Below, piece after piece: positions 15,517 to 22,769 of a DNA stretch of 64,000 nucleotides. Position 1 is the stretch's first letter. Every line of letters begins with the position of its first letter. The notes under the pieces are model-generated. The model had not been told where the DNA came from and did no database searches. It worked only from the letters and a program-made list of their open reading frames with translations. Source of the stretch: a virus; IMG/VR virus record IMGVR_UViG_3300009151_004315, positions 1 through 64,000 of that record; one strand, written 5' to 3'. The position numbers were made by a program, and so were the translations under genes.

Positions 15517-16056
15517 TTAATCCCACAAACTTCTATAATACTTACCAAACAATTCGAGTCCTTCTTGAATTCGATCTTCATGTAGTTGATGCCCTTCACT
15601 ATCATACCAATGTTTATCAGGGTTTTTATCAACCATTTTATATGTTGATTCTACTTTACCTGTTATAGGGTTGGGGAATGTTTTATCACTTTTAACCCAA
15701 TCATACTCACTAGTACCATGATGATATTTGTTACTATAATCATCTACTGTAAGTTGTTGGAAACTCCAAATCATTTTATCTAGTATTTCATCCCACTTTT
15801 TTGATGCTATCTCCCAAGCTTCATCATGTGTTTCTTTATAGAAATCAAAACTCTGCTGATCCACATAATCTTCACCACCTACATTTTCTACTATTCCACC
15901 TGGCACGCCATTCTTTGAAGCTTTAAGCTGTAGTAATCCTGGGTAAATGATATGAGCAAGAGTGTGGTCAAAACTCCATGTATCAAACTTATCAATTTGT
16001 ATATCAATTTTTCTTCTATTGCCCTTTTTAGGAAAGGGCCCAATTTTAACTTTCAT
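15517..16056 (-). CDS. Conserved phage protein of unknown function
   Basis: A 179-residue protein from the ATG at 16056, chosen for the AAGGA site 8 nt upstream. It begins MKVKIGPFPKKG followed by RKIDIQIDKFDTWSFDHTLAHIIYPGLLQLK, a pattern I associate with unnamed proteins of T4-like aquatic phages. A Trp/Tyr-rich, acidic C-terminus ends in LFGKYYRSLWD. The variable middle (QSFDFYKETHDEAWEIASKKWDEI) is helical. No catalytic motif is seen. It overlaps the membrane protein gene at 16046 by 11 nt. Confidence 0.7.
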   Translation of the reverse strand: MKVKIGPFPKKGNRRKIDIQIDKFDTWSFDHTLAHIIYPGLLQLKASKNGVPGGIVENVGGEDYVDQQSFDFYKETHDEAWEIASKKWDEILDKMIWSFQQLTVDDYSNKYHHGTSEYDWVKSDKTFPNPITGKVESTYKMVDKNPDKHWYDSEGHQLHEDRIQEGLELFGKYYRSLWD

Positions 16057-16402
16057 TTTTTTCCTTAACACTACCATCAACAAATACTAACATTTCTTTA
16101 TTATGTTCTACTATGGCGTATTGTATGTTCTTATATTTTTGTGCCAATTTTGCCAACTCACCTAATGTTTTACCCTGACATATAAACGTATTTTTTTCAT
16201 ATTCATATAGATACATTATATCATTATTATATTCAACAAACAGTTTATCAATAGTTGGCTTAGCTTCTTCATCTAAATCAATAAGAATACCTTGCAATTT
16301 AGCTTCCTTATAAATCAAATGACGTATACGATATGCAAATATCGACTCACCTACATAAAAGCCAATAGCAAACACGACCAACAGTATAATAATTTCGAAC
16401 AT
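16046..16402 (-). CDS. Membrane-anchored unknown protein
   Basis: A 118-residue protein with one N-terminal membrane helix (IIILLVVFAIGFYVGESIFA) and a ~95-residue cytoplasmic alpha/beta part (YEYEKNTFICQGKTLGELAKLAQKYKNIQYAIVEH). It lies 3 nt after the MazG-like gene and overlaps the next one. Function unknown. Confidence 0.65.
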   Translation of the reverse strand: MFEIIILLVVFAIGFYVGESIFAYRIRHLIYKEAKLQGILIDLDEEAKPTIDKLFVEYNNDIMYLYEYEKNTFICQGKTLGELAKLAQKYKNIQYAIVEHNKEMLVFVDGSVKEKNES

Positions 16403-16405
16403 AGC

Positions 16406-16687
16406 TTATTTAGTAATAGTTAGATTAGACCATTGTTTCAGTTTTTTAAACTTTGCTTTTTTGGCTTCTTTAAGACCCTGTGTAGTGACACCTACCTTAT
16501 TATCAATAAGTAACTCAATCATTGCTTGCAAGTCTCCTATTTCTTTTTGTAATCGTTCCATATTAGTAACGTTCATGCCTTCCATCATTTGGTCTGGACC
16601 AAATCTAAAACATTTGCTAACCTCTACAATAACCTCAGCACATTCTTCTTGTAGAATGGTTAGTATTTCTTTTGTGTCATCATTCAT
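16406..16687 (-). CDS. MazG-like nucleotide pyrophosphohydrolase
   Basis: A 93-residue all-alpha protein with the metal-binding pattern of the MazG/dUTPase-like superfamily: EECAEVIVEVSK (EExxE type) near residue 14 and RLQKEIGDLQAMIELL (E..D type) near residue 45. Such enzymes hydrolyse (d)NTPs, or ppGpp in some proposals, and are common in phages, where they may balance nucleotide pools or dampen the stringent response. The short length fits single-domain phage versions. Substrate unknown. Confidence 0.8.
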   Translation of the reverse strand: MNDDTKEILTILQEECAEVIVEVSKCFRFGPDQMMEGMNVTNMERLQKEIGDLQAMIELLIDNKVGVTTQGLKEAKKAKFKKLKQWSNLTITK

Positions 16688-16688
16688 A

Positions 16689-16850
16689 TTAAACTCCTAA
16701 CTTATCGGTTATATATAAAAAAACAATTGCAAAATTAACTGCAAACACAATTCCGTCCATGTAATACATCCATTTTGGATTAAGTGTGTAATCTTTGGTA
16801 GCAAGTAAACGACCAAAAAATAACACAACACCTATATTTATTAATATCAT
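16689..16850 (-). CDS. Small two-helix membrane protein
   Basis: A 53-residue frame, MILINIGVVLFFGRLL at the start, with two likely membrane helices (residues ~2-16 and 30-48) joined by a short loop containing NPKWMYYMDG. Its ATG overlaps the stop of the cupin gene (ATGA) and it ends 1 nt before the MazG-like gene. The tight fit on both sides supports a real gene. Function unknown. Confidence 0.65.
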   Translation of the reverse strand: MILINIGVVLFFGRLLATKDYTLNPKWMYYMDGIVFAVNFAIVFLYITDKLGV

Positions 16851-17362
16851 TTTTCTTTCCTAGTTGCTTTACTCATAACATATTTTTCGTGATAGGGTTT
16901 CCAATCAGTTAAGTAATGTTCGCTTTTAACCCAACGATCTCGTCCTGTTCTTGTTTTAGTCAAGAAACCCCATTCACGTTGTTGAGGTCCCATAAAAAAC
17001 AATGTAGTAGCAGTAGTACCTTCTTCTAATTCAAGCCAATGATACTCACCTGCACTACGCTTGATGATACTACCAGGACCACGCCATGTTTGAAATTCAG
17101 TAATCATTTTACCATCATTGTCAAACACTGGGGTATGCTCCCAATAACCACCACTCAATATAATTGTCATATAAGCCCAAGGATGATCGTGCATGATTGG
17201 ATCATCACTGCGTACAATTTTATGTAGTGTGACATTGAATGGGAACCAAGTACGGTCTTTGAGAAATAAGTAGTATCGATGCATGTAATCTAGACCTGTT
17301 CTACGGTCGGGAATCAAACGATAACGACCTAATTTATTCATAATTTTGTGAAATAAACTCAT
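16847..17362 (-). CDS. Cupin-fold phage protein
   Basis: A 171-residue protein with a cupin-like core. MHDHPWAYMTIILSGGYWE supplies the HxH and later Glu of cupin motif 1, and GPGSIIKRSAGEYHWLEL supplies the His of motif 2. Metal binding is therefore possible. Homologues of this length are known from phages without an assigned reaction. It is the first gene after a promoter (17387-17415), with an AGGAGT ribosome-binding site, and leads the operon running down to 14021. Confidence 0.75.
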   Translation of the reverse strand: MSLFHKIMNKLGRYRLIPDRRTGLDYMHRYYLFLKDRTWFPFNVTLHKIVRSDDPIMHDHPWAYMTIILSGGYWEHTPVFDNDGKMITEFQTWRGPGSIIKRSAGEYHWLELEEGTTATTLFFMGPQQREWGFLTKTRTGRDRWVKSEHYLTDWKPYHEKYVMSKATRKEK

Positions 17363-17386
17363 TGGAAACTCCTATTGCGATGTATC

Positions 17387-17415
17387 ATTATAGCATACTA
17401 TTGAATTAAATGCAA
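17387..17415 (-). promoter_or_regulatory. Sigma-70 promoter for the cupin operon
   Basis: TTGCAT and TATAAT on the minus strand, 17 bp apart. It drives the 16847 cupin gene and probably all genes down to 14021. Confidence 0.65.
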
Positions 17416-17430
17416 GATATAGATGTGGTA

Positions 17431-17452
17431 AAAGGGTGACGAATCACCCTTT
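17431..17452 (-). terminator. Rho-independent terminator with UUCG loop
   Basis: On the minus strand GGGTGA-TTCG-TCACCC is followed by TTTT, 22 nt after the stop of the winged-helix gene. A short A/T extension makes it partly symmetrical, so it may work both ways. Confidence 0.75.
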
Positions 17453-17474
17453 TTGTTTTATCTCAATACAGAGA

Positions 17475-17735
17475 TTAAACTAGACCAAGTGCCATTGCAC
17501 GATAGCCTGCGGCTACCACTGCACGTGCTGGTGTACCCAAACGATACTTAGTGAATGTCTCACCACGCTTGTTTGTACGCTTGTTAGCGTAAACAGCAAA
17601 ACCACCGCGGATGCGAAGGTCGCTTACGGTTGCTGTTGGATTAGCAATACCGAATCGTGCGGTGATTTGCTTTGCAGTGAGTTCTTCACCGTTCTTTAGT
17701 GCCTCGAGTAAGGCTGTTTGCTTAGTTACGTTCAT
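17475..17735 (-). CDS. Winged-helix-like DNA-binding protein
   Basis: An 86-residue protein from the ATG at 17735 (AAGGA 8 nt before it). Residues 1-50 read as a helix-turn-helix: MNVTKQTALLEALKNGEELTAKQ, then ITARFGIANPTATVSDLRIRG. A basic beta-wing follows (YANKRTNKRGETFTKYRLG). It is probably a transcription regulator. A perfect hairpin/inverted repeat covers the predicted transcription start of its own gene, which suggests feedback control. Terminator and promoter make it a single-gene unit. Confidence 0.75.
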   Translation of the reverse strand: MNVTKQTALLEALKNGEELTAKQITARFGIANPTATVSDLRIRGGFAVYANKRTNKRGETFTKYRLGTPARAVVAAGYRAMALGLV

Positions 17736-17755
17736 TTTATTTTCCTTAAAAATTT

Positions 17756-17771
17756 CGTTGTTCTCACAACG
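17756..17771. repeat. Inverted repeat at the start of the winged-helix mRNA
   Basis: CGTTGT, four bases, ACAACG. It lies between the -10 box at 17779 and the ribosome-binding site, right at the predicted transcription start. It could be an operator or a 5' hairpin. Confidence 0.55.
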
Positions 17772-17778
17772 TGTATAG

Positions 17779-17807
17779 ATTATACGATATATTCTACTAT
17801 CGTACAA
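17779..17807 (-). promoter_or_regulatory. Sigma-70 promoter for the winged-helix gene
   Basis: TATAAT (17784-17779) with a weaker -35 TTGTAC 17 bp upstream, on the minus strand. Confidence 0.5.
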
Positions 17808-17831
17808 GATATTCTGGACACCTTGTTTCAT

Positions 17832-18674
17832 TTAGATGTCCAAAAACTTTAACTCAAACACATCGGCTTGAGGATCATGGCCCTTATAACCACGAGGATT
17901 ACATACCACTCTGGTTGAGCCAATAGTATAATCAAATGGATCATGCATATGACCATGAGTCCATAATACAATCTCTGGATGATCCATAATAAATTCATCT
18001 AAGTCACTGCGATAACCACCATTCATGTGTGTCTCGTATTGATATCTAGGATGTGTACTCTTTGCAGAAGGACCGTGATGGCCTACAAACACAACCTTCT
18101 TATCCTTCATGTCGGGCAATACTGCTTTGAGATAACTCATTGTTTGATGATGACGTTTTATTGTACTATCAGGATGCAATCTAGCAAACTCATGTTCATC
18201 GTTGCGAATAACACGATAATCATTCATCATGCCATTCAATGTCAATATGGTTAATCTATCGTTTCTATTACAGTCAGTCCATAGTGTAGCACCAATAAAG
18301 GACACTTCATTGATAACCTTGATATCACGTTCTAAAAAGTAAATATTTGGATATCTGTCACATTCAGTGCGTAGATGGTCTAAACTTTGGTTCCATCTGC
18401 CGTGATAGAATTCATGGTTACCCGCAACATAAACAACATGAGGAAACTCGTTACTTACTCTATTTAAAAAAGCACGGAACTTTTGTGCGGTTTTTTGTCG
18501 TTTACTCAATTCAGCATATGGAGCATACGGATTTGTTACAGTAGGAGGATGACTATGTAAATCTGCCGCCAACATAATATCACCCGATAATATAAGGACC
18601 TCAGCACCTTCTGTATTTTTGAGGTTAATATCTTCAAATTCTAAATGCAGGTCACTACATAATGCTATTTTCAT
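17832..18674 (-). CDS. Calcineurin-like metallophosphoesterase
   Basis: A 280-residue protein with all metal-binding blocks of the family in order: CSDLHLEF (D8, H10), LSGDIM, VAGNHEFYHGRW, VGHHGPS and THGHMHDPFDY. The di-metal centre is complete, so it should be active. Members act on nucleic acids, cyclic nucleotides or phosphoproteins; the substrate cannot be told. A second, degenerate member is encoded at 25934. Confidence 0.9.
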   Translation of the reverse strand: MKIALCSDLHLEFEDINLKNTEGAEVLILSGDIMLAADLHSHPPTVTNPYAPYAELSKRQKTAQKFRAFLNRVSNEFPHVVYVAGNHEFYHGRWNQSLDHLRTECDRYPNIYFLERDIKVINEVSFIGATLWTDCNRNDRLTILTLNGMMNDYRVIRNDEHEFARLHPDSTIKRHHQTMSYLKAVLPDMKDKKVVFVGHHGPSAKSTHPRYQYETHMNGGYRSDLDEFIMDHPEIVLWTHGHMHDPFDYTIGSTRVVCNPRGYKGHDPQADVFELKFLDI

Positions 18675-18679
18675 TTTAT

Positions 18680-18922
18680 TTAACTATGTTTCAAAACAAA
18701 GAATACCTCATCTGTATTGATTTGTATTCTACTCAAAGAACCTTTTTTATCCAATATATATTCAATATCGTAATTGTATTTGTTCTTTAGTAAATTTTTT
18801 ACTAGGGGTCTAAACTCTCCCTGAATATACCTAGTATCTTTTGTTGCTTCTCCAATTAAATTACAAACAGCAATTGCAACATTTCCGTGTTTCCAAGGAT
18901 CAGTCATGTCAATGTCAATCAT
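18680..18922 (-). CDS. Small unknown protein
   Basis: An 80-residue protein (MIDIDMTDPWKHGNVAIAVCNLIGE) overlapping the SWIM-type gene by 4 nt (ATGA) and ending 5 nt before the phosphoesterase. No motif recognised. Confidence 0.6.
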   Translation of the reverse strand: MIDIDMTDPWKHGNVAIAVCNLIGEATKDTRYIQGEFRPLVKNLLKNKYNYDIEYILDKKGSLSRIQINTDEVFFVLKHS

Positions 18923-19248
18923 ACTAACTCCGCAATATGTTTACATGTACCACGATACATGTAGCCGGGGCATGTACATGTTTTGTCTTCGGTATCGATG
19001 GAATAGACATTACCTTTACTACCGGACACTTTAACGATTGTACTCTTTTCCTTAACTGCCTTGAAAGGATTGGGTTTTACTGTAGTAAACTTACGACCAC
19101 GCTTGTCAATTGTGATCGGGGTTTTGAAATAGACAGGAGTAGTAGAACCAACCTTGATGTATGCAACCATTTTGGTTCCATCAAGTAAGTATGTGTGATT
19201 AGCAAGGTTGCTATCATTCCAAACAGTTGTTTCTACTACTGCTTCCAT
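18919..19248 (-). CDS. SWIM zinc-finger protein
   Basis: A 109-residue protein ending in a SWIM motif, CTCPGYMYRGTCKHI (CxC ... CxH), a zinc site used for DNA or protein binding. The N-terminal ~80 residues are basic, with KVKP/KEKS-like beta segments (VKVSGSKGNVYSIDTEDKTC). It begins one base before the 19250 gene stop. A nucleic-acid-binding role is suggested by the finger; nothing more can be said. Confidence 0.8.
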   Translation of the reverse strand: MEAVVETTVWNDSNLANHTYLLDGTKMVAYIKVGSTTPVYFKTPITIDKRGRKFTTVKPNPFKAVKEKSTIVKVSGSKGNVYSIDTEDKTCTCPGYMYRGTCKHIAELV

Positions 19249-19249
19249 A

Positions 19250-19720
19250 TTAAGCTACCTCTAATTCTGCTTCTTTGGCAATTGCCTCTGTCAACAACTT
19301 AAAGTCTCCACCATGATCGGATACGAACCAAGTAGCAACACCATCGATGTTTCGCAAAAGATAATCGTATTCTTCTTCTTGACCATCAACTAAAAAATGT
19401 AGATAATCGTTATAGTATGTTGCATCGGATTGGCCTTCACCACGATCACGACCATAGAATGTACACATGTCACGATACAGGTTAACGTATTCATCCTGTG
19501 TCATGTTTGCTTCAAACATACTGAAGGGATGTTTTGTACCAATTGTTGGGTGCAAGCTAGACAAGCTACCGAGGTCGATCAAATCACGCAAGATAAAGGG
19601 ATTAGAATAATACTCTTGCAACATTTTACCGTTGTGAGACAAGTAACCATCCCAGTGACAATACACTTGACCGATAGTACCATCTGCAAATTCGAGAGCG
19701 ATTGTTGAACGTGTAGCCAT
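19250..19720 (-). CDS. Conserved phage protein of unknown function
   Basis: A 156-residue acidic protein opening with MATRSTIALEFADGTIGQVYCHWDGYLSHNG, a start I associate with a widespread unnamed phage family. It has many aromatic residues and ends in an acidic helix. No catalytic motif is evident. It follows the 19736 gene by 15 nt in the early region. Confidence 0.75.
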   Translation of the reverse strand: MATRSTIALEFADGTIGQVYCHWDGYLSHNGKMLQEYYSNPFILRDLIDLGSLSSLHPTIGTKHPFSMFEANMTQDEYVNLYRDMCTFYGRDRGEGQSDATYYNDYLHFLVDGQEEEYDYLLRNIDGVATWFVSDHGGDFKLLTEAIAKEAELEVA

Positions 19721-19735
19721 TTTGTTTATCCTATA

Positions 19736-19981
19736 TTAGAAAAAAATTACTTCTGTGGTAACAACAACTGTTAAGTCTGTTCTGGAAGTTTGATATGATG
19801 ACATATGCCCGGGGGTACCGTATACGTTCATGTATGAAGATTGGTGCTTTGCACGATTTTCTGTTGACAGTGATTTGACAATCTCAGGTACCTGAGATTT
19901 AATGTCAACACCATCAACCCATTTGTAAACTTCCCAACGATTGTCAGTCTTGCTAAGACCATAAGTGAAAAAATTGCTCAT
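19736..19981 (-). CDS. Small early protein of unknown function
   Basis: An 81-residue protein (MSNFFTYGLSKTDNRWEVYKWVDG) directly behind a perfect sigma-70 promoter and an AGGAG site. It is probably beta-rich. No family is recognised; the promoter suggests a host take-over role. Confidence 0.65.
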   Translation of the reverse strand: MSNFFTYGLSKTDNRWEVYKWVDGVDIKSQVPEIVKSLSTENRAKHQSSYMNVYGTPGHMSSYQTSRTDLTVVVTTEVIFF

Positions 19982-20015
19982 TTATTTCTCCTGTTGTTTA
20001 ACTGTTTAAGATTCT

Positions 20016-20044
20016 ATTATATACTCAAATCCATTTATTGTCAA
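20016..20044 (-). promoter_or_regulatory. Perfect sigma-70 promoter
   Basis: TTGACA-17-TATAAT on the minus strand before the 19736 gene. The promoter plus leader is nearly identical to that at 40591. Confidence 0.9.
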
Positions 20045-20047
20045 ATT

Positions 20048-20320
20048 TTACACCAAGTCAACTTGGACTTGTTTACCACGGATTGTATGACCTAGGCCTG
20101 TAGGAACTTCCTCATTTTTACGTTTTGCTTCATAACGCAAATAAGACAATTTAATTAGTGCATCCCAGCAAGTAGCACGGGCGTTTACCGTAGCAAACAT
20201 TTCCGTCATTTGCTGGACCGTCATATACATACCGATATCGTTTTCGGATCCGTCACCCTTGAAAATTACACGGAATTTTTGTGAGTTATTAAATCCGTCA
20301 ATGATAGTTTTTGTACGCAT
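20048..20320 (-). CDS. Small early protein of unknown function
   Basis: A 90-residue basic protein (MRTKTIIDGFNNSQKFRVIFKGDGSENDIGMYMTVQQ) with a likely beta N-terminus and a helical, Lys/Arg-rich C-terminus. It stands behind its own sigma-70 promoter. No motif recognised. Confidence 0.65.
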   Translation of the reverse strand: MRTKTIIDGFNNSQKFRVIFKGDGSENDIGMYMTVQQMTEMFATVNARATCWDALIKLSYLRYEAKRKNEEVPTGLGHTIRGKQVQVDLV

Positions 20321-20336
20321 TTTCTAGTCCTTTTCT

Positions 20337-20558
20337 TTATTGTCTAGATTCTATTGTAACAGAAACACCATTTATTGTCAAGTTTTGGTCAAGTTTAAAG
20401 TCCTCAAAATCTATCTCATTTTCCACATCGGAGATAACATTGCTAAGGTTGATGGACATGTCAAAAGCCTCGTCCGCATCACCAAATATTTCCTCAATGA
20501 GATCCTGAGCCTCGTTGAGCAAACTCAACAATTCCTGGAGGTTTTCAAATTTAGTCAT
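20337..20558 (-). CDS. Small very acidic protein
   Basis: A 73-residue protein with many Asp and Glu (FENLQELLSLLNEAQDLIEEIFGDADEAF). The first half is a likely amphipathic helix. The promoter of the next gene (20353-20381) lies within its 3' end. It follows the 20572 gene by 13 nt and shares that gene's promoter. Small acidic early phage proteins often bind or mimic DNA-binding surfaces, but that is only a possibility here. Confidence 0.6.
   Translation of the reverse strand: MTKFENLQELLSLLNEAQDLIEEIFGDADEAFDMSINLSNVISDVENEIDFEDFKLDQNLTINGVSVTIESRQ
20353..20381 (-). promoter_or_regulatory. Sigma-70 promoter (TTGACA-17-TACAAT)
   Basis: Lies inside the 3' end of the 20337 gene on the minus strand and drives the gene at 20048. 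Confidence 0.8.
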
Positions 20559-20571
20559 TTAGTATTACCTT

Positions 20572-20793
20572 TTAGATATAGAATTCAGTATCAAAATTCA
20601 AAGCGGTATAGACACATTCACGGACTTCTGTATCCATTGCTTCACCGAACAATTCATAGTCGCTGTCGGCCAAGTCACGCAAATTTTGATAGACAACGGG
20701 CCAAGTGCTTTTCTGCATTTTGTGGAATTCAATAATATCGGCAATTTGTTTGTTACCGTTTTCGCTAAACATTCCGTATGATACTGTAGTCAT
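20572..20793 (-). CDS. Small early protein of unknown function
   Basis: A 73-residue acidic protein (MTTVSYGMFSENGNKQIADII ... DSDYELFGEAMDTEVREC) behind a perfect sigma-70 promoter. Mostly helical, one Cys. Function unknown. Confidence 0.6.
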   Translation of the reverse strand: MTTVSYGMFSENGNKQIADIIEFHKMQKSTWPVVYQNLRDLADSDYELFGEAMDTEVRECVYTALNFDTEFYI

Positions 20794-20826
20794 TTCTAAG
20801 TCCTTTTCTTTACTGTCTAAGATTCT

Positions 20827-20855
20827 ATTATATACCCAAACCCATTTATTGTCAA
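20827..20855 (-). promoter_or_regulatory. Perfect sigma-70 promoter
   Basis: TTGACA-17-TATAAT on the minus strand before the 20572 gene; its spacer shares the ATAAATGG...TTTGGGTA pattern with other promoters of this set. Confidence 0.9.
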
Positions 20856-20859
20856 ATTT

Positions 20860-21120
20860 TTACATTGACCAATAAGTCTCTGTTGCAGGATTACAACAGT
20901 GTGGGGTGTCGGCATCAATTTCTATTTCCTTACCGGACATGAGATTTTTAACTGTTTTCTTGGGGAAAACGAATCCAGGGTTAAGAACCTTGAAAGCTTC
21001 CAAAGTCTTAGCAGTTTGTGCTAACGGGTTAGTTTCAATGAATTTAATCATTGACAGAAAAGTCATACCCAAAAATTCTGCGTCTTTTTGAATAACTTTG
21101 ATTGCTGTAACTTGTTTCAT
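20860..21120 (-). CDS. Small early protein of unknown function
   Basis: An 86-residue protein (MKQVTAIKVIQKDAEFLGMTFLSMIKFIETNPLAQ) with an N-terminal beta/alpha part and a C-terminus with two adjacent Cys (TPHCCNPATETYW). Own perfect promoter. No family recognised. Confidence 0.6.
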   Translation of the reverse strand: MKQVTAIKVIQKDAEFLGMTFLSMIKFIETNPLAQTAKTLEAFKVLNPGFVFPKKTVKNLMSGKEIEIDADTPHCCNPATETYWSM

Positions 21121-21151
21121 TTGTGTCCTTTAGTTGACTGTCTAAGATTCT

Positions 21152-21180
21152 ATTATATACCCAAAACCATTTATTGTCAA
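21152..21180 (-). promoter_or_regulatory. Perfect sigma-70 promoter
   Basis: TTGACA-17-TATAAT on the minus strand before the 20860 gene. Confidence 0.9.
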
Positions 21181-21184
21181 CCTT

Positions 21185-21475
21185 TTATCGTTTGTCGCAA
21201 TACTCAAAAAGTATCCATTTTGCACGATTGAGGGCTTGACGGGCATCTTCGGCTCGCATATAGTCAATTTCACCATATTCGGTGTTAATCATCTCTTGGG
21301 CATCACTCATCAAACTAGCGGCCATCATTGCAGGACCCGAATGACGAAAAGTAATACTTTGTTCTACAGCCTCACGCATTTGGGCTTCTGTGCAACCATA
21401 CATGCGGATCTCACGTTTTTCTTGCATATCACGGTTAACAGCATTGACGATAGAAGAACGAAAATCAACTGTCAT
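21185..21475 (-). CDS. Small early protein of unknown function
   Basis: A 96-residue, mainly helical protein (MTVDFRSSIVNAVNRDMQEKREIRMYGCTEAQMREAVEQS) with a Met-rich centre (SGPAMMAASLMSDAQEM). It has its own perfect promoter and an AGGAG site. No named family. Confidence 0.6.
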   Translation of the reverse strand: MTVDFRSSIVNAVNRDMQEKREIRMYGCTEAQMREAVEQSITFRHSGPAMMAASLMSDAQEMINTEYGEIDYMRAEDARQALNRAKWILFEYCDKR

Positions 21476-21507
21476 AAAAACTCCTTTAATTAACTTACTA
21501 AGACTCT

Positions 21508-21536
21508 ATTATATACCCAAAACTATTTATTGTCAA
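21508..21536 (-). promoter_or_regulatory. Perfect sigma-70 promoter
   Basis: TTGACA-17-TATAAT on the minus strand before the 21185 gene, just after the clpP terminator. Confidence 0.9.
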
Positions 21537-21550
21537 ATTTTGGTAACCGT

Positions 21551-21572
21551 AAAAAAGCCCCGTTTCCAGGGC
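21551..21572 (-). terminator. Rho-independent terminator after clpP
   Basis: On the minus strand a GCCC ... GGGC stem with an A/C-rich loop is followed by TTTTTT, 15 nt after the clpP stop. Confidence 0.85.
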
Positions 21573-21587
21573 AAAACGTAATATTTT

Positions 21588-22175
21588 TTATTCTCGTTTT
21601 TCGATAATTTTATCAATCAATCCATAGTCTAATGCTTGTTTGGCTGACATAAAGTTATCACGTTCCATATCAAGTGTAAGTTGTTCAAACGTTTTACCTG
21701 CACTGTTATGTTTGACATATATTTCAGTAAGGTTCTTTTTCATTGCTAGAATTTCTTCTACTTGAATCAACATATCAGTTGCCTGACCACGTGCGCCACC
21801 ACTAGGTTGATGAATCATATGTCGTGCATTTGGCAACATAAAACGTTTGTCTTTGGCACCTGCTGTTGCCAATAGACTGCCCATACTACAAGCCTGACCC
21901 ATAACGATTGTTTGCACATCAGGTTTGATGAATTGCATACAATCATAGATGGCCATACCAGCAGTTACGCTACCACCTGGACTATTGATATACATTGAGA
22001 TATCTTTCTCACCCTCTGATTCTAAAAATAATAGCTGGGCAACGATTAGATTTGCCATTTGGTCGTGTACTTCACCTTCAAGCAAAATAACACGGTCACG
22101 CAATAGACGGCTGTAGATATCGTAACTACGCTCGCCTTTAGCGGTTTGTTCAATAACGATTGGGACTAGACTCAT
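21588..22175 (-). CDS. clpP: ATP-dependent Clp protease proteolytic subunit ClpP
   Basis: A 195-residue serine peptidase of full ClpP length, without the usual long propeptide. The triad is in place: S97 in GQACSMGS, H122 in MIHQPSGG, and the Asp in MERDNFMSA near 173. [14 protein letters not shown] is also typical. ClpP forms a two-ring 14-mer that degrades proteins fed to it by ClpX or ClpA. This phage also encodes ClpX (29731) and the adaptor ClpS (26632), so it may run its own targeted proteolysis or hijack the host machine. It has a perfect sigma-70 promoter, so it is made early, whereas clpX has a late-type box. Confidence 0.97.
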   Translation of the reverse strand: MSLVPIVIEQTAKGERSYDIYSRLLRDRVILLEGEVHDQMANLIVAQLLFLESEGEKDISMYINSPGGSVTAGMAIYDCMQFIKPDVQTIVMGQACSMGSLLATAGAKDKRFMLPNARHMIHQPSGGARGQATDMLIQVEEILAMKKNLTEIYVKHNSAGKTFEQLTLDMERDNFMSAKQALDYGLIDKIIEKRE

Positions 22176-22203
22176 AAACTTCCTTTATAAAAATATTTCT
22201 ATT

Positions 22204-22232
22204 ATTATAACAAGAGTTTATGCTGTTGTCAA
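22204..22232 (-). promoter_or_regulatory. Perfect sigma-70 promoter of clpP
   Basis: TTGACA-17-TATAAT on the minus strand, 29 nt before the clpP ATG. Confidence 0.9.
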
Positions 22233-22245
22233 ATGTTTTTGGTAA

Positions 22246-22653
22246 TTAACGTGTCTTACGTTTTTTACGACCTGCACCACCCGTATCAGTATCAACGGGT
22301 TCAATTGTTCTAGGTTCTTTCCTACGTTTTGGATCAACAATATCAGCCGCCGCAACAGTTACGTCATCGCCGTATTCATCAGATTGAACTACATCACCTG
22401 TAGCACCATCTGGACCTGGATCTTCATAGTCTTGTGCATTTCTACCCAATTTGAAACTGAACCCTGCACTACTTGGTTGTTTTGCACTAGATTTGTTTTC
22501 TAATGTAACAACACCTTCTAGCTTAGATGGCCATTGGGTTGCAAAGGTCAATTCACCGTTAGCATGATAATCAGTGTATTGTTGAATGAAGTTCATTTCC
22601 AAAACTTGTAAGATAGTATCAGCAAACTCAGGTATTGCATTATCTTCATTCAC
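22246..22653 (-). CDS. C-terminal part of a frameshift-split protein
   Basis: As called from a GTG at 22653, this frame gives 135 residues (NEDNAIPEFADTILQVLEMNF ... GAGRKKRKTR) and ends in a basic tail. The same frame stays open upstream through codons such as SPKVLQQSIDSI and LVYLIKKTISRAV, back to the run of five T at 22822-22826. There it meets the 22770 frame in the -1 register. The two frames were almost certainly one ~520-residue protein. Either a programmed -1 shift joins them, or one T was lost (in the genome or the assembly). No promoter or ribosome-binding site supports independent translation. Confidence 0.6.
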   Translation of the reverse strand: MNEDNAIPEFADTILQVLEMNFIQQYTDYHANGELTFATQWPSKLEGVVTLENKSSAKQPSSAGFSFKLGRNAQDYEDPGPDGATGDVVQSDEYGDDVTVAAADIVDPKRRKEPRTIEPVDTDTGGAGRKKRKTR

Positions 22654-22769
22654 CGCACGTGATATTGTTTTCTTAATTAGATATACTAATTTACCACCTT
22701 CTGTAGCAACCTCACTATTAACAGTTGCAAGTAAAGGTTGATATGATGCTGGTAATCTAGAGCCATTGT

